Shown: positions 6,769 to 16,317, numbered from the stretch's first letter. The stretch is DNA of 32,221 bases from Chlorobiota bacterium (GCA_022616535.1 JAKEEM010000032.1:1-32221); one strand, 5' to 3'. A program made the numbers and translations. The notes: generated from the letters alone by a model not told the origin.

Positions 6769-8622
6769 ATGAAAAAGCTTGCACTTTTTCCCCTGATTTC
6801 ATTAATTGCAGCCCTACTGTATTCATTTGCAGCTGTATTTCAAAACGATTACTTAATCACATACGTTGAGTCTTCCTCCGGATTGCAGACAATGAATCTC
6901 GACGGCGGCAGAACGGAAATTGAAATTGCCGATGTTAATCTGGACGGGCACATTGATTTTTTGTCAATCGGCGACCATGGAAGTCCTTTCGTAAATACTC
7001 AGGAGCACGGAATAATGGTATGGTTTGGCAACGGAAGCGGTAGCAACTGGAGTTTATTCCAGAATGGCAACTTTGGCTATGGGGGAATTGCAATCGGAGA
7101 TGTAAATAATGACGGGTTTCCCGATGCGGGGTACGGAATGCACCATGACTATTCAACAAATGATTTTGGCGACCAGCTTATTGAAGCGGCACTAGGTGAT
7201 GGAACCGGAATGAGCTGGACACCATGGGATGACAGTCTCGGAACCCAGGGTGAAACATACGGAATGTTTTCAACTGATTTTGGCGATATTGATAACGACG
7301 GATTTCTTGATATTGGTGTTGTTTCATTTGGCTGCTGCAATGGACTGCGTGTATATAAGAACATGGAAGTAGGCAGGTGGCGAAGCTCTTTCACCGTTAC
7401 AGGCGGAAATACAGCAATGGATTTTGTCTTTGGTGATATGGATAATGACGGCAATCTTGACTTTGCAGTCGCACATAATGCAGGAACACCGTATTTAGGA
7501 AACGGCACGGGAGGTTTTGTTTTAAAGCATAACAACCTTCCTGTCACGGGAAACTCTGGCTTCAAAGGCGTTTCGCTTGGAGATGTGAATAATGACGGAG
7601 CAAAAGACCTTGCATTTATTGAGTCAGCCAGCCCAAACAATGGCAAGCTGAACGTGTGGAAATGGAATGTAGGAACACAGTCGTGGGATAATTTATCATC
7701 AAACTTGCCGACATCATCAAACTATGCAGCAACTGCGTTATATGATATGAATATGGACGGATTTGCTGACCTTGTTGTTTTCGGGGCTGGACTGTTAACC
7801 ATATGGGCGGGAAACGGAGGGACAAGCTGGAATCAAATTGGCACGTTTTCGGGATTCAATTCGCCGGGCGGTTATTCGGATATGACAATTGGTGATGCTG
7901 ACCATAACGGTTTTGCAGATATTGTTGTAGAAGCATCACAAAGCTGCGGAACGTTCTGCGACAGAAACATTATCAAGCTTTTTAAAGAAACAACAGAATT
8001 TACAACTCTTTCAATTACCCCGATGTTTCCGCGAGGGTATGAAAGATTCAAAAATAATTCAGTTAAGTTCATCGAGTGGGTCAGTGCTGCACCCCAGGGT
8101 CAGACAACGAAAGTTAAATTGGAGTTTTCACAATCAGGAAGCAGCGGACCGTGGACGTTAATTGCTGACAGTCTGCCAAATAACGGGAGGTATCAGTGGA
8201 AAGTTCCTGCGTCTGTCAACTCAGCCAATTGTTTTATTAGATACACTGCATTTGTCGTAGGCGGTACAACAGCAATTGGAATGAATCCGAATCCATTTAT
8301 TGTGGGGGATTTAGTCGGAATAAATTCTAGTGGCGAAATACCGAAAAATTTTAAACTACTGCAAAATTATCCCAATCCGTTCAATCCAATGACAAATTTC
8401 AAATTCCAATTGCCAAGCGGAGGATTTGTAAGACTGGTAGTTTATGATATTACCGGACGTGAAGTTGAAGCCCTTGTAAATGAACAGCTAACCCACGGCA
8501 CCTACGAAATTCAGTGGGATGCAACAAACTACCCAAGCGGGGTATATTTTTATCAGCTAAAAGTTAATAATGGACAGTTAACCGTTTATTCTGACGCAAA
8601 GAGGGTGGTGCTGGTTAAGTAG
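6769..8622 (+). CDS. secreted FG-GAP/VCBS repeat protein with T9SS sorting domain
   Basis: A 617-residue exported protein. An N-terminal Sec signal (hydrophobic residues about 5-24) leads into a beta-propeller built from seven FG-GAP-like calcium loops of the D-x-N-x-D-G-x-x-D type, starting near residues 55, 111, 173, 223, 272, 326 and 376. A short beta-sandwich linker follows. The C-terminal T9SS type A sorting domain begins at about 525 and contains LLQNYPNPFNP, YDITGREV and PSGVYFYQL. It should cross the outer membrane through T9SS and be retained at the surface or released. The ligand is unknown. It begins 17 nt after the RNase H-like gene but is functionally unrelated. Confidence 0.88.
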   Translation: MKKLALFPLISLIAALLYSFAAVFQNDYLITYVESSSGLQTMNLDGGRTEIEIADVNLDGHIDFLSIGDHGSPFVNTQEHGIMVWFGNGSGSNWSLFQNGNFGYGGIAIGDVNNDGFPDAGYGMHHDYSTNDFGDQLIEAALGDGTGMSWTPWDDSLGTQGETYGMFSTDFGDIDNDGFLDIGVVSFGCCNGLRVYKNMEVGRWRSSFTVTGGNTAMDFVFGDMDNDGNLDFAVAHNAGTPYLGNGTGGFVLKHNNLPVTGNSGFKGVSLGDVNNDGAKDLAFIESASPNNGKLNVWKWNVGTQSWDNLSSNLPTSSNYAATALYDMNMDGFADLVVFGAGLLTIWAGNGGTSWNQIGTFSGFNSPGGYSDMTIGDADHNGFADIVVEASQSCGTFCDRNIIKLFKETTEFTTLSITPMFPRGYERFKNNSVKFIEWVSAAPQGQTTKVKLEFSQSGSSGPWTLIADSLPNNGRYQWKVPASVNSANCFIRYTAFVVGGTTAIGMNPNPFIVGDLVGINSSGEIPKNFKLLQNYPNPFNPMTNFKFQLPSGGFVRLVVYDITGREVEALVNEQLTHGTYEIQWDATNYPSGVYFYQLKVNNGQLTVYSDAKRVVLVK

Positions 8623-8670
8623 ATTATAATTACCCTTATTTAGTTTATTTAATTAAAACCAAAATTTTGC

Positions 8671-8678
8671 TATTTTTG
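8671..8678 (+). promoter_or_regulatory. -7 box candidate for RNase P RNA
   Basis: TATTTTTG matches the Bacteroidetes TAnnTTTG -7 box and lies 13 nt before the predicted P1 stem. A good -33 TTG is not visible at the expected distance, so the call rests on one box and its position. Confidence 0.35.
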
Positions 8679-8691
8679 TTTATATAAAAGA

Positions 8692-9055
8692 GGAAAGCTC
8701 AGGCAGCCGCTCCAATTATTTTTGGGGAGGAAAGTCCGAACACTCAAGAGCATGGTGCCCTGAGAAATCAGGGGTGCCCCCGATGAAAAGACGGGGCAAC
8801 GGAAAGTGTCACAGAAAATAAACTACCTTGAGCAATCAGGGGAAAGGTGAAAAGGCGGTGTAAGAGACCACCGGTTCATGCAGTAATGCGTGAATGCAAG
8901 ACAAACCCCGCCGGAGTGCAATGCCGCGTATAGTAACGACGTTTCGCTTTGCGAAGCAAGAGGGCTGCTCGTCCGATGTTACAGGGTTGGCAGCGTCAGA
9001 TAAATGGCTGCAGGCCTGCTTCCGCAGGTTACAGAATTCGGCTTATGGGCTTTCC
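8692..9055 (+). ncRNA. rnpB: RNase P RNA, bacterial type A
   Basis: The catalytic RNA that matures tRNA 5' ends. The ends were set from the P1 helix: GGAAAGCTCA at 8692-8701 pairs with TGGGCTTTCC at 9046-9055. Conserved landmarks appear in order: GAGGAAAGTCCGAAC near 8736, ACAGAAAATAAACT near 8811, AAGGTGAAAAGGCGGTG near 8846 with AAGAGACCACCGG after it, GCAAGACAAACCCCG near 8897, AAATGGCTGC near 9002, and ACAGAATTCGGCTTA just before P1 closes. The P1 3' strand is followed by GTTTTTATTT, which probably acts as the terminator. The gene is convergent with the DUF6265 gene. Confidence 0.96.
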
Positions 9056-9080
9056 GTTTTTATTTAACTTTATTACTTAA

Positions 9081-9560
9081 TCACCTCATTCTGTTCATGA
9101 AAAAATCAACCTTCCTCCAGCCGTTTTTCCCGGGTCCTTCGATTGTAGCATGTAAATTGCCTTCAACATTTCTATAAGTAATTTTTTGGGGAAAGTCATG
9201 CTCAGGATTTTCAAAAACCGCTTCGGTTTCGCTTAATGATGTAAGCTTAAATTTTACAGAGGCAGGGTTATGCTTAACATCTGCAATATAAAATATTTCA
9301 CTTCCCTCTTTGACAAGCTTAAGTTTTTCGCTGGAGACGGTATCTCCGTTTTTCACAGTTTCAGAGCCGCCTGTATAAAGCGTATCACTTGCTTTTTCCC
9401 AATGCTCGTATGAAGTGGTCTCTCCGTCTGCACTTATCCACCTGTCAGCAATCCACAAAAGCTTTTCAAAATCGGTTTGTGAGTACGTCATATGCCCGAT
9501 AAATAAAAAAATTACAAGCAGATTTCTGCACTTTAAAACTCTTTTCACATCCAATTTCAA
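9081..9560 (-). CDS. DUF6265 family exported protein
   Basis: A 159-residue protein starting at TTG. The start overlaps the stop of the upstream methylmalonyl-CoA epimerase gene (TTGA overlap). A hydrophobic signal (LLVIFLFIGHMTYSQ) precedes a lipocalin-like beta domain. Its marks are LWIADRW near residue 35, EHWEKASDTLYTGGSE, VSSEKLKLVKEG and the family-typical FENPEHDFPQKITYR. The family has no known function, and a small-ligand barrel is likely from the fold. It is last in a six-gene operon, immediately before RNase P RNA on the other strand. Confidence 0.75.
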   Translation of the reverse strand: MKLDVKRVLKCRNLLVIFLFIGHMTYSQTDFEKLLWIADRWISADGETTSYEHWEKASDTLYTGGSETVKNGDTVSSEKLKLVKEGSEIFYIADVKHNPASVKFKLTSLSETEAVFENPEHDFPQKITYRNVEGNLHATIEGPGKNGWRKVDFFMNRMR

Positions 9561-9955
9561 TGTTTGCAGATTTCACTTAATACGCCGCCGATGGATTTAG
9601 GATTTATAAACGCTATCAGCATATTGTCAGAGCCTGCGACAGGTTCTTTATTAATCAGCTCAAATCCGTTTTCACCCAGACTCTTCAGGTCGGCGCGAAT
9701 ATCGTTTGATTCATAAGCAATATGATGGATGCCTTCTCCTCTTTTTTCTATAAACTTACTGATTGGAGAGTCCGCTGATGTTCCCTCCAGAAGCTCGATT
9801 GTCGATTCACCGATTTTAAATTTAACTACATTAACTTTTTGCTCTGCAACATATTCCGGCTTTGAAGGCTCTGATTGAAGGAGCTTACTGTATATTTCTG
9901 CTGCGGATTTTAAATTTTTAACTGCTATTCCAAGATGTGATATTTTAGTTATCAT
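9557..9955 (-). CDS. mce: methylmalonyl-CoA epimerase
   Basis: A 132-residue vicinal-oxygen-chelate enzyme that interconverts the R and S forms of methylmalonyl-CoA, linking propionyl-CoA or succinyl-CoA metabolism to the B12 mutase. Expected metal ligands are present: H7 in ISHLGIAV, Q39 in AEQKVNV, H78 in GIHHIAY, and E128 in LSEIC. ELLEGTSADSPISKFIEKRGEGIHH is interrupted only conservatively relative to the family. The start overlaps the mannose-1-phosphate guanylyltransferase stop by 4 nt (9952-9955), and its own stop overlaps the next start. No mutase gene is in the window. Confidence 0.88.
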   Translation of the reverse strand: MITKISHLGIAVKNLKSAAEIYSKLLQSEPSKPEYVAEQKVNVVKFKIGESTIELLEGTSADSPISKFIEKRGEGIHHIAYESNDIRADLKSLGENGFELINKEPVAGSDNMLIAFINPKSIGGVLSEICKH

Positions 9956-11040
9956 ATATAATCACTGAGCCCCTTTCTTTTCAGATAATCAACGATTTCT
10001 TTTACTTCCTGCGTCCGGTCTTTTTTACAGACTAACAGACCGTCTTTTGTATTAATAATCACAAGGTTATCGGCTCCAATTACACCTACAAACCCTTTTT
10101 GAGACATTATAAGATTATTTTGCGAATCCTTTATATAAGTATCCCCCATTATTACGTTATTATTTTTATCTTTTGTTTTAAGCCTATAGACTTCGTCCCA
10201 GCTTCCGAGGTCGCTCCACTTAAAATCCGCTTTGATTACATAAACGTTTTTCGCCTTTTCCATAATTCCGTAATCAATCGATATTCCTTTAATCTCCCCA
10301 AAAACCTGTTCCAGCGTCTTCTGGTATTTAGCTGTATGTATGGCTTTTTCAATTTTTTTCATTGCATGATAAAGGTCGGGGAGATATTTCTCCATTTGAT
10401 TAAGTATAACATCGGCTCTGAAGATAAACATTCCGCTGTTCCACAAAAAATCACCGCTTTCAAGAAAAACTTTAGCTACGTCAAGAGAAGGCTTTTCGGC
10501 AAATGTTTTAACGCGAAAAATATCGATGTCGCTCTCAGGAACTTTATAATGCGTGTCTTCAATAAATTGTATGTAGCCGTAACCTGTTTCAGGGTGCGAT
10601 GGTATTATGCCGAGAGTAACAATAGCGTCGTTTTGTTCTATGAATTTAAGTCCGGTGTTAACAACCGTAGTAAACTTATCAACATTTTCAATCAGGTGGT
10701 CAGCGGGAAGTACAAACATCTTCGCGTGTTCATCAAACTGTTTCAGTATAGTTGAGGCAAGTCCGATGCAGGGGGCTGTGTTCCGTCCCACCGGCTCGCC
10801 GATTATGTTTTCTTTTGGAATTTTGGGAAGCTGTTTTTTAACCAGATTAACATACTGCTTGTTCGTAATTACAAAGACCTGTTCCAGAGGCACAATGCTT
10901 TTTAAGCGCTTAATTGTAAGCTGGAACATGGTTTCAGAATTGTCTGAAATCGGAAGAAACTGCTTCGGAAGTTTGGAGGTTCCGTAAGGCCAGAACCTTG
11001 CTCCCACTCCGCCCGCCATAACTATTGCGTATGATTTCAT
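9952..11040 (-). CDS. manC: mannose-1-phosphate guanylyltransferase
   Basis: A 362-residue nucleotidyltransferase that makes GDP-mannose from GTP and mannose 1-phosphate for glycan synthesis. The GGVGARFWP signature is at residues 10-18, followed by KLPKQFLP, GEPVGRNTAPCIGLA, VLPADHLI, HPETGYGYI, FAEKPS and LWNSGMF. The length fits the monofunctional form without a C-terminal phosphomannose isomerase domain. It starts 14 nt after the stop of the acidic protein. A predicted dTDP-sugar gene sits at the far right of the window, but it is not part of this operon. Confidence 0.9.
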   Translation of the reverse strand: MKSYAIVMAGGVGARFWPYGTSKLPKQFLPISDNSETMFQLTIKRLKSIVPLEQVFVITNKQYVNLVKKQLPKIPKENIIGEPVGRNTAPCIGLASTILKQFDEHAKMFVLPADHLIENVDKFTTVVNTGLKFIEQNDAIVTLGIIPSHPETGYGYIQFIEDTHYKVPESDIDIFRVKTFAEKPSLDVAKVFLESGDFLWNSGMFIFRADVILNQMEKYLPDLYHAMKKIEKAIHTAKYQKTLEQVFGEIKGISIDYGIMEKAKNVYVIKADFKWSDLGSWDEVYRLKTKDKNNNVIMGDTYIKDSQNNLIMSQKGFVGVIGADNLVIINTKDGLLVCKKDRTQEVKEIVDYLKRKGLSDYI

Positions 11041-11054
11041 CTGGTAAATTAAAA

Positions 11055-12854
11055 TTATGAATCAGTAAAAATCTTAACCGGGTTATTTAAATACTGCACA
11101 AGAACATTAAAATCATCTGGTTTTTTGCCCGTTAAAATCATTTTAAATGTGAATATAATATATTTGATAATCTGCTGTATTTCCGAATCAAGCAAATCCA
11201 TTCTGTAATCCTTAACATATTTTAAAAAAACATATGTGACTTCGGAAAGTTTTATAAGGTCCATTATTTTAACCGAAAATGCAATCCTTGCAATCATTCT
11301 GAGAGTGTTATTGAGGTCGTTTATTTTTTCAATTGCTTCAAATTTCTTGTATTCACCTTTTAATTCATTTATTTCCAAAAAAGTTTTCTCAAATTCTTTG
11401 ACCAGGTATTTCAGCTTAAATAATACTGAAGAATCCTGCATTACAGTGGAAACATCCGTTTCGGTTATTTCCGCTTCATGAGCTGGTTCAGCTTGTTTTT
11501 TCCCCTGCTCCTGAACAGGTTCTTCCATATCCGGTCCGGACTTCACTGATACTTCAACTTCTTTAATATATTCTTCCTCAGGAGTTCCCATAACTTCCGA
11601 TTTAAGCTTTTCCATTCTGTCTACAATTGTATCGTAGTTTAGATAATCTTCTCCTTTTATCAGGCTGTTTACCATTGCAAGCGAAGAATCAAGGAGCCTT
11701 ATTCTTTCGCTTATTAAAATCACAGGTGAATTGATTGCTTTAGTGAAATATAAATTCATTGTGAGAAAAATATCAGCAATCAAATCAAATGACAACTGGC
11801 GTGAAAGGTTTCCAAGTTCGCTTGTTATTTCAATAATTTCACTTATGGACTTCAGGCATTTTTCGCTTTTCATTCCTCCTTCGCCTTTCCTGCAGTCTTT
11901 ATCAATGTATGCAAAAAGCTTTTCAAGGATTTTTACCTCTTCAAAGAACTTGTTTTCAAACTTATTATAAGCTTCGTTTGTAACAGTTTCTTCCTTAATA
12001 ACATCTTTCTCGGCTGAAAATGAGTCGGCTGATTCAGACTTTTTAACTTCTATTTCAATTTCCGGAAGCTCTTCCTTTACAATTTCGGCTTCTTTACTAT
12101 CCAAAGTTTTATCGGCAACGGGTTCAATCTCTTCTTCCTCAATTTCCATCTCCCTGCCTGCAGTTAAGTCTTCGGGTTTTGTTTCTCTGACTGCTTCAAT
12201 TTCCTCTTCGGGGTTATCTTCGGGAATTTTTTCTTCGCCGGCAAAATCCTTTTCCGCGTCCTCTTCGGAGACTGATTCTGTATTTTCAACTGAGTCGGTT
12301 ATGCTTTCAAGCTCAAAGACCTCGGTATCTTTGTCCAAAGTTTCTGGGTTTTCAATTATACTTAGCTTACTATCTTCCGATTCCTCAGTAATTTCTTCCA
12401 ATTCCTGAACACTGGTTATATTTGATAAGTTTGCTTCTTCTTCAACGCCAATTTTAATAGTGTCCTTTGATATTTCCTGCGTTTCCCCTTCATCGGTCTG
12501 CTCGATGGTTTCTTCCGCTATACTATCTATTGCCTCGCTTACACTTTGGCTTTTAAACTTAGCTATTTCAGTGCATATTTTCGAAAGGTTTTTAATATCA
12601 TACTCAAAGTTATCCTTTACATTAAAAATGGTTACCTGCGATTTATCGATTTTATCGGAAATATAAAGCATATATTTAAAAAGTGCATCAAGTCCCGCGG
12701 TTTTGCCTATACGGTAAGTTAATTCAACGATTTCGTCCGTTGCGATAATTCTGTTGACAAGTTTTCTAAGGCGCAGGTTATCCATAAACTCACTACCGCC
12801 TGAATTAACGACAGTATATAAAAGATAATTTATATAATCTTTTTTGAATGTCAT
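11055..12854 (-). CDS. unrecognised acidic protein with helical modules
   Basis: A 599-residue protein I do not recognise. It has no signal peptide or membrane segment. Three predicted all-helical modules stand out: about residues 25-105, 335-435 and 500-595. They are separated by long Glu/Asp/Ser/Thr-rich, low-complexity linkers (about 110-310 and 440-485). The second and third modules share a pattern of amphipathic helices that resembles HPt/CheA-type four-helix bundles, but I see no phosphorylatable His in the expected place, so any HPt relationship would be degenerate. It sits directly between alanine racemase (no intervening base) and mannose-1-phosphate guanylyltransferase. A scaffold or signalling adaptor is the best guess. 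Confidence 0.75.
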   Translation of the reverse strand: MTFKKDYINYLLYTVVNSGGSEFMDNLRLRKLVNRIIATDEIVELTYRIGKTAGLDALFKYMLYISDKIDKSQVTIFNVKDNFEYDIKNLSKICTEIAKFKSQSVSEAIDSIAEETIEQTDEGETQEISKDTIKIGVEEEANLSNITSVQELEEITEESEDSKLSIIENPETLDKDTEVFELESITDSVENTESVSEEDAEKDFAGEEKIPEDNPEEEIEAVRETKPEDLTAGREMEIEEEEIEPVADKTLDSKEAEIVKEELPEIEIEVKKSESADSFSAEKDVIKEETVTNEAYNKFENKFFEEVKILEKLFAYIDKDCRKGEGGMKSEKCLKSISEIIEITSELGNLSRQLSFDLIADIFLTMNLYFTKAINSPVILISERIRLLDSSLAMVNSLIKGEDYLNYDTIVDRMEKLKSEVMGTPEEEYIKEVEVSVKSGPDMEEPVQEQGKKQAEPAHEAEITETDVSTVMQDSSVLFKLKYLVKEFEKTFLEINELKGEYKKFEAIEKINDLNNTLRMIARIAFSVKIMDLIKLSEVTYVFLKYVKDYRMDLLDSEIQQIIKYIIFTFKMILTGKKPDDFNVLVQYLNNPVKIFTDS

Positions 12855-14003
12855 TTACGCGTTTAAATAGACCCTTTCAACTCTATCGGCAACAGCACAA
12901 AGCACTTCGTAGGGAATGGTTCCCGTAAGCTTTGCAAGCTTATCCGCTCCGATACCATACCCGTTTTCCTCACCCATTAATAAAACATCATCTCCGATTT
13001 TAACTCTGTACCGAGGACCCAGGCTAACCATAATCCAGTCCATTGTAACAGCACCGACCTGCGGGTAAAATCTTTTGTTTATCAGAACTTTCGATTTATT
13101 TGAGAGCAGCTTCCAGTATCCGTCACCGTATCCTGCCGGAATCGAACCGATAAAAACGGCACTCTTGGTAAAATATTTCCTGCCGTAAGAAATGCTCTCT
13201 CTTGGACCGACTTTCTTAATGTAAGTTATTTTAGATTTAAAATTCATTATCGGTTTCAGCTGAATTTTATTGCGAATACTGCTTGAAGGATAGTAACCAT
13301 ATAACAGAATCCCCGGACGCACCATGTTAAAATAAGAATTCTTTAAATCAAGCACCGCACCACTGTTAGCCGCATGAATAATCGGAAATTCCAAGCCTTT
13401 CTTTTTCAATTCATGAAGCAAATCATTAAACCTGTTAAGCTGAAGATTTGCAAAACTTTTATTCTTCTCTTCCGATGCTGCAAAATGCGTAAAAATTCCT
13501 TCAAGCTCCAGATTTTTAAGCGAGGCAATTTGTAAAATATTGCGGAATGCTCTTTTATAATCAAACCCTATTCTTCTCATGCCGGTATCTATCTTAATGT
13601 GAACTTTAAACCTGCTTCGGAATCTTCTGCTGTAATCATTTAAAAATTTTGCCGTATCAAGCGAAGCTACGGTTGCCGTTAAGTTATGTCTGTGAAGTAT
13701 CGAAACATATTTTGCCGGCTCGAGTTTTGAATGAATCAAAGTTCCGAAAACGAGTATCGGCGTCGACTGAATTAACCTTCTCAGCCGGATTGCCTCATCG
13801 TAATTGGCTACGCCTAAAAAATCAATGCCGTAATCTACAAGCTTTTTGCTTATTTCCTCGATTCCGTGCCCGTACGCGTTCGCTTTAACTACTCCGCATA
13901 TTTTAATTCTCCTGCGCGGGTACTCCCTGTGTATATGACGCTTTATTTGTTCAACATTGAATGCAAGCTTTTTAAAATCTATTTCTGCACGGGTTGGGTT
14001 CAA
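12855..14003 (-). CDS. alr: alanine racemase
   Basis: A 382-residue PLP enzyme making D-alanine for peptidoglycan. The PLP lysine is K40 in VVKANAYGHG, the opposite-face catalytic tyrosine is Y273 in SISYGRKY, and RPGILLYG and IPAGYGDGY are in place. The usual CMD motif near the active site of the partner subunit reads TMDW here. The start is TTG, giving MNPTRAEIDF, which aligns with the family N-terminus (AEID). It is 6 nt downstream of the aspartase-family gene and abuts the acidic-protein gene. Confidence 0.9.
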   Translation of the reverse strand: MNPTRAEIDFKKLAFNVEQIKRHIHREYPRRRIKICGVVKANAYGHGIEEISKKLVDYGIDFLGVANYDEAIRLRRLIQSTPILVFGTLIHSKLEPAKYVSILHRHNLTATVASLDTAKFLNDYSRRFRSRFKVHIKIDTGMRRIGFDYKRAFRNILQIASLKNLELEGIFTHFAASEEKNKSFANLQLNRFNDLLHELKKKGLEFPIIHAANSGAVLDLKNSYFNMVRPGILLYGYYPSSSIRNKIQLKPIMNFKSKITYIKKVGPRESISYGRKYFTKSAVFIGSIPAGYGDGYWKLLSNKSKVLINKRFYPQVGAVTMDWIMVSLGPRYRVKIGDDVLLMGEENGYGIGADKLAKLTGTIPYEVLCAVADRVERVYLNA

Positions 14004-14009
14004 TTAAAG

Positions 14010-15419
14010 TTATAATCCGGGTTTGGTTAACTTCATCAAATCTAAAACTTTATTGAGCTTTTTTTCAGGCATTATTTTCTTTTCCCTTATAACATCCATA
14101 ATCGACCTGCCTGATTTAACCGCTTCCTTTGCAATTTCTGCCGCCCTTGAGTAGCCAATTATTGGATTAAGCGCCGTAACAATGCTTATTGATTTCTCAG
14201 CATACTCTCGGCATTTTTTTTCATCGGCTTTCAGTCCCGCAATGCACTTTTCATCAAATGCCTTCAAGCCGTTTTTTAGAATTTCAATCATCCACACAAT
14301 GTTGAAAATCATTACAGACATCATTACATTAAGCTCAAGCTGGCCAGCCTGTGAGCACATCATCACTGTGTGGTGATTCCCCATTACTTGATACAGGACC
14401 TGGTTAAACATCTCCGCCATCGAGGGATTTACCTTCCCCGGCATTATCGAAGAGCCCGGCTGAACGGCAGGCATTATTAACTCTCCAAAGCCTGTTGTCG
14501 GACCCGATGCAAGAAGCCTCAAATCATTAGTTATCTTTGTCATATCTGCTGCGAAATTGTTTATTGCAGATGAAAGCTCCATAATCGGAAGCATGCTTTG
14601 CATTGCTTCAAAATAATTTCGCGTTGGTCTTAGCTTAAGTCCTGTTACCTTGGAAAGATTTTTTGCCATCAGTGTTCTGTATTTTACATGTGTGTTAAGT
14701 CCAGTTCCGACTGCTGTGCCGCCAATGCCCAGCTCGGAAAGATGCTTTTGCGTTGCAGCAATCAAATCAAAATGCTTTCTAACTATTTCTTCGTATCCTG
14801 AAAATTCCTGCCCGAGAGTTATAGGTGCGGCATCCTGCAGGTGAGTTCTTCCCGATTTGATTACTTTTGAAAACTGCTTTGCCTTTTTCGCAAACGTATT
14901 TTGTATATGCTTAATTACAGGCAGAAGTTTCTTAACCATAATAAGTGAGGCAATTCTCATTGCAGTAGGGAAGGTATCGTTTGTCGATTGAGCCATATTA
15001 ACATGGTCGTTGGGGTTGATTAACTTATAATTTCCTCTTTTTCCGCCAAGGATTTCAATTCCCCTGTTTGCAAGAACTTCATTTGTATTCATGTTGTGGG
15101 AGGTTCCTGCTCCCGCCTGATACACGTCCACTACAAAATGCTCTCTGTGTTTTCCTTTGAGAACTTCATCGGCTGCTTTTACGATTGCACCAGCAATTTT
15201 TTTGTCAAGAATACCCAAATGACTGTTTGTAATAGCTGCGGCTTTTTTTATGTAAACATATGAGTCAATCATTACAGGGTGAGCCTTCCAGCCGCTTACG
15301 GGAAAATTCTGAACCGCTCTTTGAGTCTGGACTCCGTAATAAGCTTCAAATGGAATTTTGATTTCACCCAGTGAATCTTTTTCCATTCTTGTTTTTTTTG
15401 ATTTTTTGCGCGAAATCAT
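14010..15419 (-). CDS. aspA: aspartate ammonia-lyase (aspartase/fumarase family)
   Basis: A 469-residue lyase of the aspartase/fumarase superfamily. The signature GSSIMPGKVNP is present, as are SGRTHLQDA, QSTNDTFPTA and DVYQAGAGTSHNMNTNEVLAN. The last of these fits aspartase (DVYQ.GAGTS.NMN) better than class II fumarase (W.TGSGTQSNMN). The catalytic loop has PGK, as in fumarases, instead of the PAK of classical aspartases, so a fumarase or mixed activity cannot be excluded. The start at 15419 has AAGGACAGG upstream, and the internal Met at residue 12 aligns inside the family N-terminus. It is the first gene of the minus-strand operon. Confidence 0.82.
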   Translation of the reverse strand: MISRKKSKKTRMEKDSLGEIKIPFEAYYGVQTQRAVQNFPVSGWKAHPVMIDSYVYIKKAAAITNSHLGILDKKIAGAIVKAADEVLKGKHREHFVVDVYQAGAGTSHNMNTNEVLANRGIEILGGKRGNYKLINPNDHVNMAQSTNDTFPTAMRIASLIMVKKLLPVIKHIQNTFAKKAKQFSKVIKSGRTHLQDAAPITLGQEFSGYEEIVRKHFDLIAATQKHLSELGIGGTAVGTGLNTHVKYRTLMAKNLSKVTGLKLRPTRNYFEAMQSMLPIMELSSAINNFAADMTKITNDLRLLASGPTTGFGELIMPAVQPGSSIMPGKVNPSMAEMFNQVLYQVMGNHHTVMMCSQAGQLELNVMMSVMIFNIVWMIEILKNGLKAFDEKCIAGLKADEKKCREYAEKSISIVTALNPIIGYSRAAEIAKEAVKSGRSIMDVIREKKIMPEKKLNKVLDLMKLTKPGL

Positions 15420-15531
15420 TATTTTTACCTGTCCTTGCCTGAAAAATTTAATACTCTAATAACGTGATAAAATTTTAGTAAATTGCTAAGTAATTTAACA
15501 ATTAATTATTATTAGTTATAGTTAAAATTTT

Positions 15532-16317
15532 ATGAAAAAATTTGCTAGTTTCACTTTCATCCTGCTGTTAATATCGCTGAGCATTAATGCTCAGGAGGAT
15601 ACAGTTCAGACTGAGGAAATTGACCCTGTTAAAGCCGAGATATCCAAAATCATCAAGGAGGTAAATAAACGCTCTGCCGAAGTTGATAATATTCTTTCCG
15701 AAGGTGAAATTAAAATAAAAACACCTAAGCTTGACGAATCAGGCTCGATTGAAATTCATGTAAAAAAGAAAGATGACGTTTGGTTCAAAATTGAAGGACC
15801 CCTTGGAATAGACGCTGCAACCGGACATTTTAACCGCAAGAGGTTTGTATTTTTTGATGACCTGAACGATGTTGTAACAACCGGCACGCCCACAATTTTA
15901 AATATAGGAACGTTGACAAGAATAAGATGCACATTCGACGATATGCTTAATGCTTTTTCGGGAACCGTAAGAATACCCAAAGGAAAAAAAGATGAGCTTT
16001 CGATGAGCGAAGAAGGTTCTCAGTATGTTCTTTCGCTTAAGCGAGGAACTATAACCAGAAAATACTGGGTCGATAAAAATAATTATTCGGTCTATAAATA
16101 TTTATACCTGAATAAAAGCGGACAAACACTAATCTCATTCGAATTTTCTAATTTCTCAAATTACGGGACAAGCTCTTATGCAAGAAAAGTTGAAATTAGA
16201 AGACCGAAACAAAGAGAGTATTTTAAAATTACGATGGAAGAAGTTAACTTGAACCAAAGCTATCTGGATTTCAAGGTCGATTACCCAAGTGATGTAAGAA
16301 TGAGAGCATGGAAATAA
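15532..16317 (+). CDS. DUF4292 family exported protein
   Basis: A 261-residue protein with a clear Sec signal (MKKFASFTFILLLISLSINAQ). The mature part is a LolA/LppX-like open beta-barrel, with the characteristic start KAEISKIIKEVNKRSAEVDNI, then WFKIEGPLGIDAATGHF and the C-terminal FKVDYPSDVRMRAW. There is no lipobox Cys at the predicted cleavage site, so a periplasmic protein is more likely than a lipoprotein. The family is common in Bacteroidetes and its function is not established; handling of lipids or lipoproteins is an inference from the fold. It is divergent from the aspartase operon. Confidence 0.8.
   Translation: MKKFASFTFILLLISLSINAQEDTVQTEEIDPVKAEISKIIKEVNKRSAEVDNILSEGEIKIKTPKLDESGSIEIHVKKKDDVWFKIEGPLGIDAATGHFNRKRFVFFDDLNDVVTTGTPTILNIGTLTRIRCTFDDMLNAFSGTVRIPKGKKDELSMSEEGSQYVLSLKRGTITRKYWVDKNNYSVYKYLYLNKSGQTLISFEFSNFSNYGTSSYARKVEIRRPKQREYFKITMEEVNLNQSYLDFKVDYPSDVRMRAWK

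Noticed and set aside
7149-7646. A 165-codon minus-strand frame inside the FG-GAP gene
   Set aside because: It is a shadow of the repeated calcium-loop codons. The plus-strand frame has a signal peptide, seven repeats and a T9SS tail.
10099-10755. A 218-codon open frame on the plus strand
   Set aside because: It is antisense to the mannose-1-phosphate guanylyltransferase gene, whose motifs are intact, and its product is a low-quality mixture with no recognisable domain.
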